Shown one piece after another: positions 55,241-63,589 of a stretch of 64,000 nucleotides of DNA. Where the stretch lies: NCBI RefSeq assembly GCF_014654675.1, contig NZ_BNBC01000006.1, positions 124,001 to 188,000 on the forward strand. Direction: 5' to 3'. This stretch comes from Streptomyces spiralis (lineage in GTDB: Bacteria > Actinomycetota > Actinomycetes > Streptomycetales > Streptomycetaceae). The notes under the pieces are model-generated. The model worked only from the letters and a program-made list of their open reading frames with translations. It searched no databases and was not told the origin of the DNA. Position numbers and translations under genes: made by a program. How positions within the stretch are numbered: position 1 is the first letter of the stretch; every line of letters starts with the position of its first letter.

Positions 55241-56626
55241 TCAGTTCGGCAGCGCCTTGCGCAGGGCCTCGTCCAGCCGGTTCGCCAGCACCGGGTCGCT
55301 CGGCGGGTCGTCGGTGAACAGGTCGCCCAGTTCGGTGGTGAAGGTCTGGGTGAAGGCGCCGTAGAGAGGAGTGCGGGGGCGGGGGACCGCGTCGCGCAGC
55401 GCGGGGAGCAGGATGCGGCGGGCGTACTCCGGGCGGCCGGCCGCGTCACGGGGCATCCGGTCGGTGCTCTCGCCGGTGGGCGACGCCGAGGGGCCTGCGC
55501 CCGCTCCCTCGGTGGGCGCGGAGGCACAGGTGACGCCGTCGTCCACGTACGCGGACGTCCGGGTCGCGGCGAAGCCCGCGTCCAGCAAACAGCGTTCGCT
55601 CTCGGCGCTGGTGAGGAAGGTGATCAGCTCGGCGGCCTTGCGGGCCCGCGGCGAGGACCGGGTCACCGCGAGGTTCTGCCCGCCGAGCACCGCCCGGCCG
55701 GGCAGCGGCGCCACGCCCAGCTGCTGCCCGGTGAAGGTCTGGTGGAGCGTGCCGTAGGCGTACGGCCACTGCCGCAGGAAGGCGGTGCGGCCGTCCGCGA
55801 AGTCGCTGAGCGAGGCCGCCTCGTCGGAGCCGAAGGCGTCGTCCAGGGTGTACGGCTTCTCGGTGCGCCGGCGCAGCTCCATGATGCCCGCGGTCAGCTC
55901 CCGCACGTCGCCGGTGTAGTGGCCGGAGGCGTCGGTGAGGGAGAAGTCCTTCGTGGCCGAGGCGAACGCCTCGACGGCGTTGACCGTACGGCCCTCGTAC
56001 GCGGCCAGCTGCGTCGTCCAGAGCTTCTCGTAGCCCTTGGGCGGGTGGTCGTCGAGGGCGTTGCCGAGATCGAGCAGGTTCTGCCAGGTCAGGCCGGGAC
56101 CGAGGGTGGTCCGCTGCACGCCCGCCTCGCGCAGGTAGTCGCGCCGGTAGTACAGCAGCCCCACGTCGCTGTTGAACGGCACCGCGTACACCCGGTCCTT
56201 CCAGCGGGCCGTGCCGGCCACCGAGGGGATGACGTCGCCGTCGATCGCGCTGTCGGACAGCGGCCTGATCAGCCCCGCCTCGGCGAACTCCGGCACCCAG
56301 GTCACGTCCAGGTTGACCACGTCGTACTCGGCGCTGCCCGACTGCAGCGCGCCCAGCAGCTGGCTGCGCTGCTCGTCGGCGGAGCCGGGGAGTTCGACCA
56401 GGCGGGCGCGGTAGCCGGAGTTCTGCTTCTCCTGCTGCCGGTTCCAGGCGTCGATGAGCTGCTGGCGGATGCCGCCCTTGCCGGTCACGTCCCGGCCGCT
56501 GGCCACCACGATCTCGCCGGGCACGTCGGCGGCGGGCGTCTGCGCGTCCCGGGGGCCGCCCCCGGTACAGGCGCCGGCCGCGAGCAGCAGGGGCAGCAGG
56601 CAGAGCGAGACCAGCCGTCGTCCCAT
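55241..56626 (-). CDS. Extracellular solute-binding lipoprotein (orphan ABC-type)
   Basis: The 461-residue protein has a lipoprotein signal (MGRRLVSLCLLPLLLAAGAC) and the sugar-type binding-protein fold: EIVVASGRDVTGKGGIRQQLIDAWNRQ, AEYDVVNLDVTWVPEFAEAGLIRPLSD, YAVPFNSDVGLLYYRRDYLREAGV and PGRAVLGGQNLAVTRSSPRARKAAELITFLTSAE. ABC permease genes are absent next to it. ATG 56626 has GGGAGG four bases upstream; ATG 56671 also has a strong site (GGGGGAGG) and overlaps the caspase gene stop (ATGA). It could act as a sensor for the caspase protein rather than as an importer component. Confidence 0.85.
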   Translation of the reverse strand: MGRRLVSLCLLPLLLAAGACTGGGPRDAQTPAADVPGEIVVASGRDVTGKGGIRQQLIDAWNRQQEKQNSGYRARLVELPGSADEQRSQLLGALQSGSAEYDVVNLDVTWVPEFAEAGLIRPLSDSAIDGDVIPSVAGTARWKDRVYAVPFNSDVGLLYYRRDYLREAGVQRTTLGPGLTWQNLLDLGNALDDHPPKGYEKLWTTQLAAYEGRTVNAVEAFASATKDFSLTDASGHYTGDVRELTAGIMELRRRTEKPYTLDDAFGSDEAASLSDFADGRTAFLRQWPYAYGTLHQTFTGQQLGVAPLPGRAVLGGQNLAVTRSSPRARKAAELITFLTSAESERCLLDAGFAATRTSAYVDDGVTCASAPTEGAGAGPSASPTGESTDRMPRDAAGRPEYARRILLPALRDAVPRPRTPLYGAFTQTFTTELGDLFTDDPPSDPVLANRLDEALRKALPN

Positions 56627-56670
56627 CGGTCCTCCCACCCCCGCTCGGCGTCGCTCCGGCCGCCGTGCCA

Positions 56671-59600
56671 TCAGTCCTCCCCCGTTCCCACGCGTGCGAC
56701 CTCGTCGTGCAGGCCCGTGCCGAGGTCGTCGCTCGCGTCCAGGCAGCGGCCGTGGCTCGCGTCGGCGATCCGGGCGTCCGGGCGGCCCTTGTCGCAGCCG
56801 CCGCTGACCAGGGACACCATGTCCACGGGCACCTTCGCCGTCCCCGCCCGCTCCAGCACCTGGCCCAGGTTCTTCCCGGTCAGCCGGTTGTCGTCCTCGT
56901 CGTCGGTGATGAAGACGATCAGCTGCGGCCGCTCGTCGTCGGTGCCGCGCCGGGCCATGTCGTCGAGGGCGGCGAGCAGGGCCGCGTGCGGGTCGGCCTC
57001 CGCGTCCCGCACCCGCGCCCTGGTGTCGATGACCCGTTCGGCGTCGCCGCGGCGGTGGGGCCCGAACGACAGCAGCGTCTCGTACCGGTCACCGGTCGTG
57101 CCGTGGACCGCCCACACCCCGTACTCGTCCCGGCCGCCCAGCCCGCCCAGCGACTGCTTGAGGATGCCGGGGCCGCCGCTGGGGCCCGGCCACCGCGTGT
57201 TCATCGAACCGGAGCTGTCCAGGAGATAGAGCACCCGGCCGGGGCCGTTGGCGCTGCGGTACCTCTCGAGCACGGTGTCCATCGCCGTCTGCCCGGCGGC
57301 GCCCGGCAGCGGACCGGGGTCGCGCAGCACACCCGTCCCGGGGTGCTCGGCGTCGAGCAGCGGATGCCCCGGACTGGACGCGGAGCGGAAGCCGGCGCGG
57401 GTGAAGGCCGCGAGCCCGTCCTTGCCGGTCAGCCACTGGTGGAAGCGGCTCACGGCGTCCTCCCGGTCCGTCTCGTCCCGGTCCCCGCCCTCCCAGTGGA
57501 CCCGCACGAAGGTGGGCGTCAGCGCCGGTACGTCGACCGGGTACTCGGCGCTGCGCGGCACCCGCGTCGTCCGCGCACAGCCGACACCGCTCCTGAGCAG
57601 GAACTCCGGCACGAGCGCGGCGGTACGGCCGTCCGCGGCGCGGTCGCCCGGCAGCGCGCACAGCAGGTCGGCGGCCGTCGGGGAGGGCGGTCCCGTGGGC
57701 CGTACGCTCTGCTCGGCGCCGCGCGGATCGGTGGCCCCGCCGCCGTACAGGCCGATCGTCGCGAGGAGCGCGGAGTCGGTGACCTCCGGGTCGGCGCGCA
57801 GGACACCAGCGGTGCGGTCCTGCTGCTTCAGGTTCGTGATCAGCCGGGACAGGGGGAGCCCGATCCGTTCGCCCAGGGCGGCCCCGGCGATGTTCTGCGG
57901 GACGGCCAGCACGACGGGGGAGTACACGAACGGCTCGGCGTCCGGCCGGAGTTCGGCGAAGGTGCGGTCGGTCTGGTCGGTGGTGACCCGGGCGACGTCC
58001 GTGATCGACGCGGGTATCCAGACGTCCGGTTGCGGCCCGATGTCCCGCTGCGGGTTGGTGTCCTCCTCGCGGGGCTCCTGCCAGGCGTCGGTCTGCTGGC
58101 GCAGCGCGGTGACCGCACTGCTCGCGCCCGCGCTGTAGACGGTGATTCCGGTACGGCGGCAGCCGTGCCCGGTGGTGTTGGCGTCCGAGGTGAGGTACGC
58201 GTCGGCGGCGGCGCGGACCGTGGACTCCAGGTCGGGGTCGGTCAGCAGGCGCAGCTCGAGCGGCGGCGCGCAGGAGTGGCCGCCGCCGAAGCCCATGAGC
58301 CGGTAGCCGACGAGACCGGCCCCGGCGAGCACCAGCACCAGCGCGGCGCTCAGCACGCCCCGCACCCGCCCGCCCAGCCACCACCGCACGACGGCCCGCA
58401 CCCGCCGCCACCCCGCACGAAGCCGCGCCCGCGGTCCACCGGACGCGACACCCGGAACCGGCCCCGTCCGCTCACCCCCCGGCGGCGCCACCGACGACTG
58501 CGCGGAGGGTGTGGGCTCCTCGGACGACTGGGGCGGGGTGGGGTCGGGGGCCGGGCCGGGGGCGGGGGCCGATGCGGGTCCGGTTCCGGACGCGAGTCCG
58601 GGATTCGGTCCGGGAGCAGATCCGGGACCCGGTGCGGGCGGGGGTCCAGGGTCCGGTGCGCACGCGGGTGCGGGGTCAGGTGCGGGCCGGGTTCCGGGAT
58701 CCGGTGCAGGCCCGGTTCCGGGAGCAGATCCGGGATCCGGTGCGGATGCGGGTCCGGGGGCCGGTGCAGGCCGGGTTCCGGAACCCAGTGCAGGCCCGGT
58801 TCCGGGAGCAGATCCGGGATTCGGTGCGGGTGCGGGTCCGGGTCCGGCTCCGGGATCCGGTCCGGGCACGACTCCGGGGGCCGATGCGGACGCGGATCCA
58901 GAGACCGGTGCGGGCCCGGTTCCGGGGGCCGGTGCGGGCGCGGGTCCTTCTCCGGGGCTGGATTCGGGGTCCGGTCCGGGCGCGGGTCCAGAGACCGGTC
59001 CACGTCCGGGATCCGGTCCGGGCGGGGGTGCAGGCACGGGATCCGGCACGGGCGCAGGCCCGGTTCCAGGATCCGGCGTGGGCACCGGGCCGGCCCCAGA
59101 ACCCGAGGTGGGCGTACCCCTGGCCCCGGAACCCGGCACGGAGAGAGCCCCCTCTCCAGAACCCGGCGCAGCCGCAGACCCTGCTCCGGAGCCCGGCACA
59201 GGCACAGACCCGACTCCAGGGCCCGGCGCAGCCCCAGGCCCCCTCCCGGAACCCGAGGAAGGCATAGCCCCGGCCCCGGAACCCGGCGCGGACCTGGCCC
59301 CCGAGCCCGGCCCGGGCACAGCCCCCGCCCGAGAGTCCGGCACCGGCACAGGCCCAACCCCAGAACCCGGCGCAGACCCGGACCCCGTCCGGGAACCCGA
59401 CCCGGGCACAGACCCCGCCCCGGAACCCGGCACAGGCACAGACCCGACTCCGAGGTCGGAACCAGGCCCCGGAGCCGGCCCCGGCCCGGGGCCCGTCTCG
59501 TTGTCAGGAGTCGTCGGTCCGGCAGGCAGTGGTCGTCGCCGGCCCGGGGAACGGGCCGTCAGCAGTACGTCCGTGCCCGGTTCGGCGACGAACTGGGGTT

Positions 59601-60291
59601 CCCACAGGTCCCCGAGGGTCGTCGTGCGGTCCGCCCGGAGCATCCCCTGGCGCGCCCGGGTGAAGAGGTCCAGCGCCGACAGATCCTCGTCCGCGCCGAG
59701 CAGCCGCACCAGTTCCCCGGTGAACGGGGTGGGCCCGCTGCCGTCGCCCGAGTCGATGAGGCGGTTGGCCTGCACGCCCATCAGCAGCAGGACCCTGTGG
59801 CGGTGCACGAAGTCGTGCCACACCCTCGCGGCGTTGCCCGCGTAGCAGCAGTCCAGGATCACCACGATCCTGCGGGCCCCGCTGCCCGCGAGCACGGTGA
59901 GCACCCCGGTGAACGCGTCCGCGCCCGGGAACACCGCCCGCCCGCCCGCGACCACGCGCGCGTTGCGCATCTGCAGGAAGAGCTCGTTGCCCGCGCTCGG
60001 CACGGCGCCGTGCCCGGCGAAGTAGCACAGCAGCAGCCCCTCGGCCTCCTGGGCGGCGGTGTGCAGCTCCTCCGTGAAGTCGTCCAGGGACGGCGAGCGG
60101 CAGACGACGATCTCCCGCTCGTCGAACACCCCGCCGCGCTGAAGGGCGTGCCGGAGCCGGTTGAGGTTGTGCTTGACCGCGGGAAGATCGCCGGGGACCC
60201 CGTCCGGCTCGGCCGGCTGCGTGTGGTCGTACTCCGAGACGCACACCAGCAGCGCCCGGTTCTCCTGCCCGCGCGGGTCGAAGCGGCTCAC
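56671..60291 (-). CDS. Caspase-PG linker-TM-solute-binding-VWA fusion protein
   Basis: The 1206-residue protein begins with a caspase-family domain (about 1-250) holding the catalytic dyad: His in YFAGHGAV (about 94) and Cys in VILDCCYAGN (about 149). A Pro/Gly/Ala/Ser-rich linker of about 350 residues follows (PGPGPAPGPGSD-type repeats), then one membrane span (GVLSAALVLVLAGAGLVGYRL). An outside solute-binding-like domain is at about 670-960 (LTDPDLESTVRAAADAYLTSD, PDVWIPASITDVARVTTDQTD). A VWA domain from about 1015 contains the MIDAS start YLLDSSGSM. The caspase is cytosolic while the binding and VWA parts face outside. It overlaps the EACC1 gene by position (3-base gap) and the solute-binding gene (ATGA). 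It is a candidate cell-suicide effector with an external sensor. Confidence 0.85.
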   Translation of the reverse strand: MSRFDPRGQENRALLVCVSEYDHTQPAEPDGVPGDLPAVKHNLNRLRHALQRGGVFDEREIVVCRSPSLDDFTEELHTAAQEAEGLLLCYFAGHGAVPSAGNELFLQMRNARVVAGGRAVFPGADAFTGVLTVLAGSGARRIVVILDCCYAGNAARVWHDFVHRHRVLLLMGVQANRLIDSGDGSGPTPFTGELVRLLGADEDLSALDLFTRARQGMLRADRTTTLGDLWEPQFVAEPGTDVLLTARSPGRRRPLPAGPTTPDNETGPGPGPAPGPGSDLGVGSVPVPGSGAGSVPGSGSRTGSGSAPGSGVGPVPVPDSRAGAVPGPGSGARSAPGSGAGAMPSSGSGRGPGAAPGPGVGSVPVPGSGAGSAAAPGSGEGALSVPGSGARGTPTSGSGAGPVPTPDPGTGPAPVPDPVPAPPPGPDPGRGPVSGPAPGPDPESSPGEGPAPAPAPGTGPAPVSGSASASAPGVVPGPDPGAGPGPAPAPNPGSAPGTGPALGSGTRPAPAPGPASAPDPGSAPGTGPAPDPGTRPAPDPAPACAPDPGPPPAPGPGSAPGPNPGLASGTGPASAPAPGPAPDPTPPQSSEEPTPSAQSSVAPPGGERTGPVPGVASGGPRARLRAGWRRVRAVVRWWLGGRVRGVLSAALVLVLAGAGLVGYRLMGFGGGHSCAPPLELRLLTDPDLESTVRAAADAYLTSDANTTGHGCRRTGITVYSAGASSAVTALRQQTDAWQEPREEDTNPQRDIGPQPDVWIPASITDVARVTTDQTDRTFAELRPDAEPFVYSPVVLAVPQNIAGAALGERIGLPLSRLITNLKQQDRTAGVLRADPEVTDSALLATIGLYGGGATDPRGAEQSVRPTGPPSPTAADLLCALPGDRAADGRTAALVPEFLLRSGVGCARTTRVPRSAEYPVDVPALTPTFVRVHWEGGDRDETDREDAVSRFHQWLTGKDGLAAFTRAGFRSASSPGHPLLDAEHPGTGVLRDPGPLPGAAGQTAMDTVLERYRSANGPGRVLYLLDSSGSMNTRWPGPSGGPGILKQSLGGLGGRDEYGVWAVHGTTGDRYETLLSFGPHRRGDAERVIDTRARVRDAEADPHAALLAALDDMARRGTDDERPQLIVFITDDEDDNRLTGKNLGQVLERAGTAKVPVDMVSLVSGGCDKGRPDARIADASHGRCLDASDDLGTGLHDEVARVGTGED
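58480..59520. repeat. Degenerate ~18-bp repeats encoding the PG-rich linker
   Basis: The linker of the caspase protein is built from GGxxCCGGxxCCGG-like tandem units that vary in length and order. Both strands have long open frames here, and the opposite-strand frames are considered artefacts. Length is expected to vary between strains through recombination. Confidence 0.7.
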
Positions 60292-60294
60292 GGG

Positions 60295-60657
60295 CTACCC
60301 CTGGTCGGGGTTCACCGGATCGACGCGAGCCTCGGGCGAATCGCCGCTCTCGACCCGGCGGCGGTTCTCCAGCCAGGCATCGACCGCCCGCCTGGTCTGG
60401 TCCAGCAGTTCCCGGAACACGGCCTCGGCACCCGCGCCGATCACGACCAGGAGGATCTCCATGCCCGCGCCCATGTGCCCGGGCGGCCCGCCGGCCCGGG
60501 GCCGTTCGAGGATCTGCAACTGCCCGTCGCGGACCCGGTCGTCCAGCGGTTTCTCGCGTTCCAGCCACGCCTTCAACGCAGCCACGTCGTTGTTGCTCGC
60601 GCTTCCGTCCAGCCGGACCCGGATACCTCGGCCGGCCACGCCATCCCCCTCAGCCAT
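60295..60657 (-). CDS. EACC1-like effector-associated constant component
   Basis: The 120-residue protein matches the EACC1 pattern: a strand GIRVRLDGSAS, helix NNDVAALKAWLEREKPLDDRVRDG and LQILERPRAG, then GHMGAGMEILLVVIGAGAEAVFRELLDQTRRAVDAWLENRRRV. EACC1 was named as a constant component of actinobacterial effector-containing conflict systems, and it stands three bases upstream of a caspase effector gene here. It probably couples a sensing event to effector activation; the mechanism is not established. The C-terminal tail is acidic and polar. Confidence 0.8.
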   Translation of the reverse strand: MAEGDGVAGRGIRVRLDGSASNNDVAALKAWLEREKPLDDRVRDGQLQILERPRAGGPPGHMGAGMEILLVVIGAGAEAVFRELLDQTRRAVDAWLENRRRVESGDSPEARVDPVNPDQG

Positions 60658-60725
60658 GACTCACCATTCTGGCACCAGGAACGGCGCCCGGAAAGGTCCA
60701 CGCCCGCCTACGAATTGACGTAGCG

Positions 60726-61820
60726 TCAGCTCTGACCCTGCAATTGCCGCAGCTGCCGCCGCACGTCATCCAGCGCGCCCCGCCGCCGCCCGGGGACGCG
60801 CCCGCGCAACTCGGCGAGAACGGGCCCGAGTTCCCGGGCTCGCTCGGGTTCGCGGATCTGCCCCCACTGGTGGTGCGCCCGGTCGACGGCGGCCTCGACC
60901 GCGGGCGCGTCGGCGCTCTGCCCCATGGCCAGCCGGGTCGCGGCGACGGTCAGCCAGGCACGGCAGCTGCGGGCCGCGTCCCCCGCGAACATGGCCAGGT
61001 CGGCGCGGACCTCCGTCCAGTGCAGCGCGTCCTCGGAGGCCGCCCCGTACGCCCGTACGGCCGCCTGCTCCCAGCGGGCGGCGAGCGCGTCGGCATCGCC
61101 GTGCCGTCCGGACTCCACCCAGGCGGCGATGGCGGCGTGCGGGTCGGCCGCCGCGGGCCGCCGCGCGGCGAGCACGATGCCCGGACCGCCCTCCGCGCCG
61201 GCCCTCACCGCACCGGCCCCTTCCGCACCGCCGGCCAGCCGTGCCAGCGCCTGCTCGTGCAACTGCTCCAGCGGCGGCCGGTGTCCGCTGCGCAGGATCG
61301 TCGCCACCGCCTTCATGTACGCCGGGACCGCCACCGTGCGCCGCGACGGCGGCGGCGCGATACGCCCGTACACGGCGACGGTGCGGCCCGCCTCCAGCGG
61401 GCGCTCGCGCAGCTGCCGCCAGCTCTCCTCGTCCGCGTACAGATCGGCCACGAGCGTGGTCGTGCCGTCCGGGCGCAGCCGCAGCTCCTCGCGCAGCCAG
61501 TGCCAGGGCAGCGCGGTGTAGCGGACGGTCGCGGGCGTGGTGCGGGCCAGCGCCAGGTGCGGCAGGCGCTGGCGGCGGTCGAGCTGCAACTGCCCGGTGA
61601 CGAAGACGGTCAGCGGAGCGGGGGACGCCGCGGCGGCGCGCAGCCGGGTGAGGACGGCCTGCGGCTCCACCGGGTCGGCGAGCTCGACGACGCTCGCGGT
61701 GTCGGTGCCGGACAGCACGGCCGGCTCGACGGCGGCCAGCACCGGAAGCACGGACGCGGCATCCACCAGACGCCCCCTGCCCACCGGCGAGGCCGCGAGC
61801 AGCAGCACGGTTCCAGGCAT
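60726..61820 (-). CDS. Conserved hypothetical protein, upstream of the EACC1/caspase genes
   Basis: The 364-residue product from ATG 61820 (MPGTVLLLAASPVGRGRLVDAASVLPVLAAV) has an alpha/beta N-terminal half: LTVFVTGQLQLDRRQRLPHLALARTT, LVADLYADEESWRQLRERPLEAG. A helical, TPR-like C-terminal half follows (AIAAWVESGRHGDADALAARWEQAAVRAYG...). No signature was recognised. It is co-oriented with the EACC1 and caspase genes, 68 bases upstream of EACC1, so it may be the first gene of that operon and serve as the trigger or regulator. The frame up to 61856 includes a weaker start and was not used. Confidence 0.65.
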   Translation of the reverse strand: MPGTVLLLAASPVGRGRLVDAASVLPVLAAVEPAVLSGTDTASVVELADPVEPQAVLTRLRAAAASPAPLTVFVTGQLQLDRRQRLPHLALARTTPATVRYTALPWHWLREELRLRPDGTTTLVADLYADEESWRQLRERPLEAGRTVAVYGRIAPPPSRRTVAVPAYMKAVATILRSGHRPPLEQLHEQALARLAGGAEGAGAVRAGAEGGPGIVLAARRPAAADPHAAIAAWVESGRHGDADALAARWEQAAVRAYGAASEDALHWTEVRADLAMFAGDAARSCRAWLTVAATRLAMGQSADAPAVEAAVDRAHHQWGQIREPERARELGPVLAELRGRVPGRRRGALDDVRRQLRQLQGQS

Positions 61821-61978
61821 GGTCCCCCCGCGTCGTCGGTCGCGTACGGACAGCACCGTAACCGCAGTAACCGCTGCGGCTGCAAAGGCGGGTAGGAATG
61901 CGCGTCCGCCGACTTGCCAGGGATCCGTCCCAGGTGTGCTCTGGTAGGCGGGGGCGACGAGGAGAGAGGAGCGCTCTC

Positions 61979-62431
61979 ATGGCTCACGCGGCACCCGTTC
62001 CCGCCCGCACCACCACCCCGGCCACCCGGCAGCCCCGTACACCCGACTTCTTCAGCCACCGGGCACACAACATCGGACGGTGGGCGGGACCCTTCGCCAT
62101 CGGTCTCGTCTACGGCTACTGGGCCGCGGCCAACCGGCGCTCCGGCGGACCGATCACGACCGGGAACCTGGTGTTCGGCTTCGTGACCGTGATCGTCTTC
62201 ACGGTGCTGATGGCGGGCGTGCTGTACCTGGCCCCGCGGCTGCGACGCGAGCTGCACGCCTTCGTGTGGTTCCTCTTCTCCGCCGCGGCCTTCGGGTTCC
62301 TGTACAACCAGTCCGGGGAGTCCGTCCTGCTGACCGTCGGCCTGTCGCTGGCGTTCGGCGTTCTCGTGGGCCTGTTCTGCTTCTACTGGTTCTACACGCA
62401 CGAGGACGCACAGGGTCACCGCGTCCACTGA
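61979..62431 (+). CDS. Hypothetical membrane protein
   Basis: The 150-residue protein has four membrane spans (RWAGPFAIGLVYGYWAA, GNLVFGFVTVIVFTVLMAGVLYLA, FVWFLFSAAAFGFLYN, VLLTVGLSLAFGVLVGLFCFYWFYTHE). A disordered Ala/Pro/Thr-rich N-terminus precedes them. GGAGAGAGGAG lies about eight bases upstream of ATG 61979. It is divergent from the caspase cluster. No function was recognised. Confidence 0.75.
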   Translation: MAHAAPVPARTTTPATRQPRTPDFFSHRAHNIGRWAGPFAIGLVYGYWAAANRRSGGPITTGNLVFGFVTVIVFTVLMAGVLYLAPRLRRELHAFVWFLFSAAAFGFLYNQSGESVLLTVGLSLAFGVLVGLFCFYWFYTHEDAQGHRVH

Positions 62432-62536
62432 CGCGTGAAGCCTGCTGCATGAGGCCGCCGTGCGCCGGCGCTGACCGTCCGAATCCGCGCACTCACCCCG
62501 CGTCACCCGAATGCAGCCTCTCCACTGGCGGATCCG

Positions 62537-63547
62537 GTGCCGGCGGCTTTCGCTGAAAGGGTGTCCCGACCTCTGCGAAGCGGCCTGTCGGCCGTGCTGA
62601 TCACCCTGTCGTGCCTGCTCGTGCCGTTCGGCGCGCTAACGGCCTGGGCGGCGTACGGGCTCACGGACACCGGCCGCTACGTCACCACGATGGCCCCGCT
62701 CGCCGCCGACCCGGACGTGCGCGAGGCCGTCGCGGACACCGTCGGCGACGGGATCCTGGACGAGATCGGCCGCCAGGTGGACGCCAAGGTGATGCGCGCG
62801 ACCGTGGCGCCCTTCGTGCACGACGCGCTCCACTCGTTCACGCAGACCGCGGCCTTCCGCACCGCGTGGAACGAGGGCAACCGGGCCGCCCACGACGCCG
62901 TCCTGCGCGCCCTGCGCGACGAACCCGGCGGGAGCGACCGCCCGGTCACCGTCGACCTCGCTCCCGTCACCGCCAACGTCAAGGCCCGGCTCGCCCAGGA
63001 CCACGTGCCGCTCGCGAACCGCATCCCCGTCGAGCACGCCGAGGTCGCCCTGCTCCCGGCCCAGGAGCTGGGCCGCCTGCGGAAGGGGTTCCACGTGCTC
63101 GAAGTCGCCGGCTTCTGGCTCCCCGTCGCGGCCGTGGTGTTCGCCGTCGCCGGGATCGCGCTGGCCGCCTGCCGCCGCCGCGCGCTCGTCGCAACAGCGC
63201 TCGGCACCGCCGTCGGCGGCGCGCTGCTCGCCCTCGCCCTCGCCGTGGGCCGCCGCCTGACCCTGTCCGACCTGCCCGACGAGGTCTCCCAGCCGGCCGC
63301 GGCCGCCGTCTACGACGCCCTGACGGCCACCCTGCGCACCGTCTCGTGGCTGCTGGTGGCCCTCGGGCTGACCGTGGCCGCCCTGACCTGGCTCACCCGC
63401 CGCCGCACGGCCGGCAACGACCGGGCCGGCCGAAGCAACCGGCCCCGTCCACGCCCGCGCCTGCGCCTCCTTCTCGGACGCCGCCGCCGCGCCTCCTCCG
63501 CCCCCACGCAGACCCAGCCGCCGGAGCCGACACGCGTCGACGCCTGA
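62537..63547 (+). CDS. Hypothetical integral membrane protein
   Basis: The 336-residue protein has an N-terminal span (VLITLSCLLVPFGALTAWAAYGL). A large extracytoplasmic domain follows (about 45-190: TMAPLAADPDVREAVADTVGDGILDEIGRQVDAKVMRATVAPFVHDALHSFTQT...), then three further spans (FWLPVAAVVFAVAGIALAAC, ALVATALGTAVGGALLALALAVG, VSWLLVALGLTVAALTWL) and a basic tail (RPRPRPRLRLLLGRRRRASS). GTG 62537 has a modest ribosome site (GGATCC-like). The function is unknown. Confidence 0.78.
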   Translation: MPAAFAERVSRPLRSGLSAVLITLSCLLVPFGALTAWAAYGLTDTGRYVTTMAPLAADPDVREAVADTVGDGILDEIGRQVDAKVMRATVAPFVHDALHSFTQTAAFRTAWNEGNRAAHDAVLRALRDEPGGSDRPVTVDLAPVTANVKARLAQDHVPLANRIPVEHAEVALLPAQELGRLRKGFHVLEVAGFWLPVAAVVFAVAGIALAACRRRALVATALGTAVGGALLALALAVGRRLTLSDLPDEVSQPAAAAVYDALTATLRTVSWLLVALGLTVAALTWLTRRRTAGNDRAGRSNRPRPRPRLRLLLGRRRRASSAPTQTQPPEPTRVDA

Positions 63548-63589
63548 TCTCCTGGCGCGTGCGGGCCGTGCCTCGTAGGCTCCAGGGCC

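Noticed and set aside
56665..60723. Plus-strand frames through the caspase gene, including PG-rich ones in the linker
   Set aside because: They arise because the GC-rich repeat is open on both strands. Only the minus-strand frame has caspase and VWA motifs.
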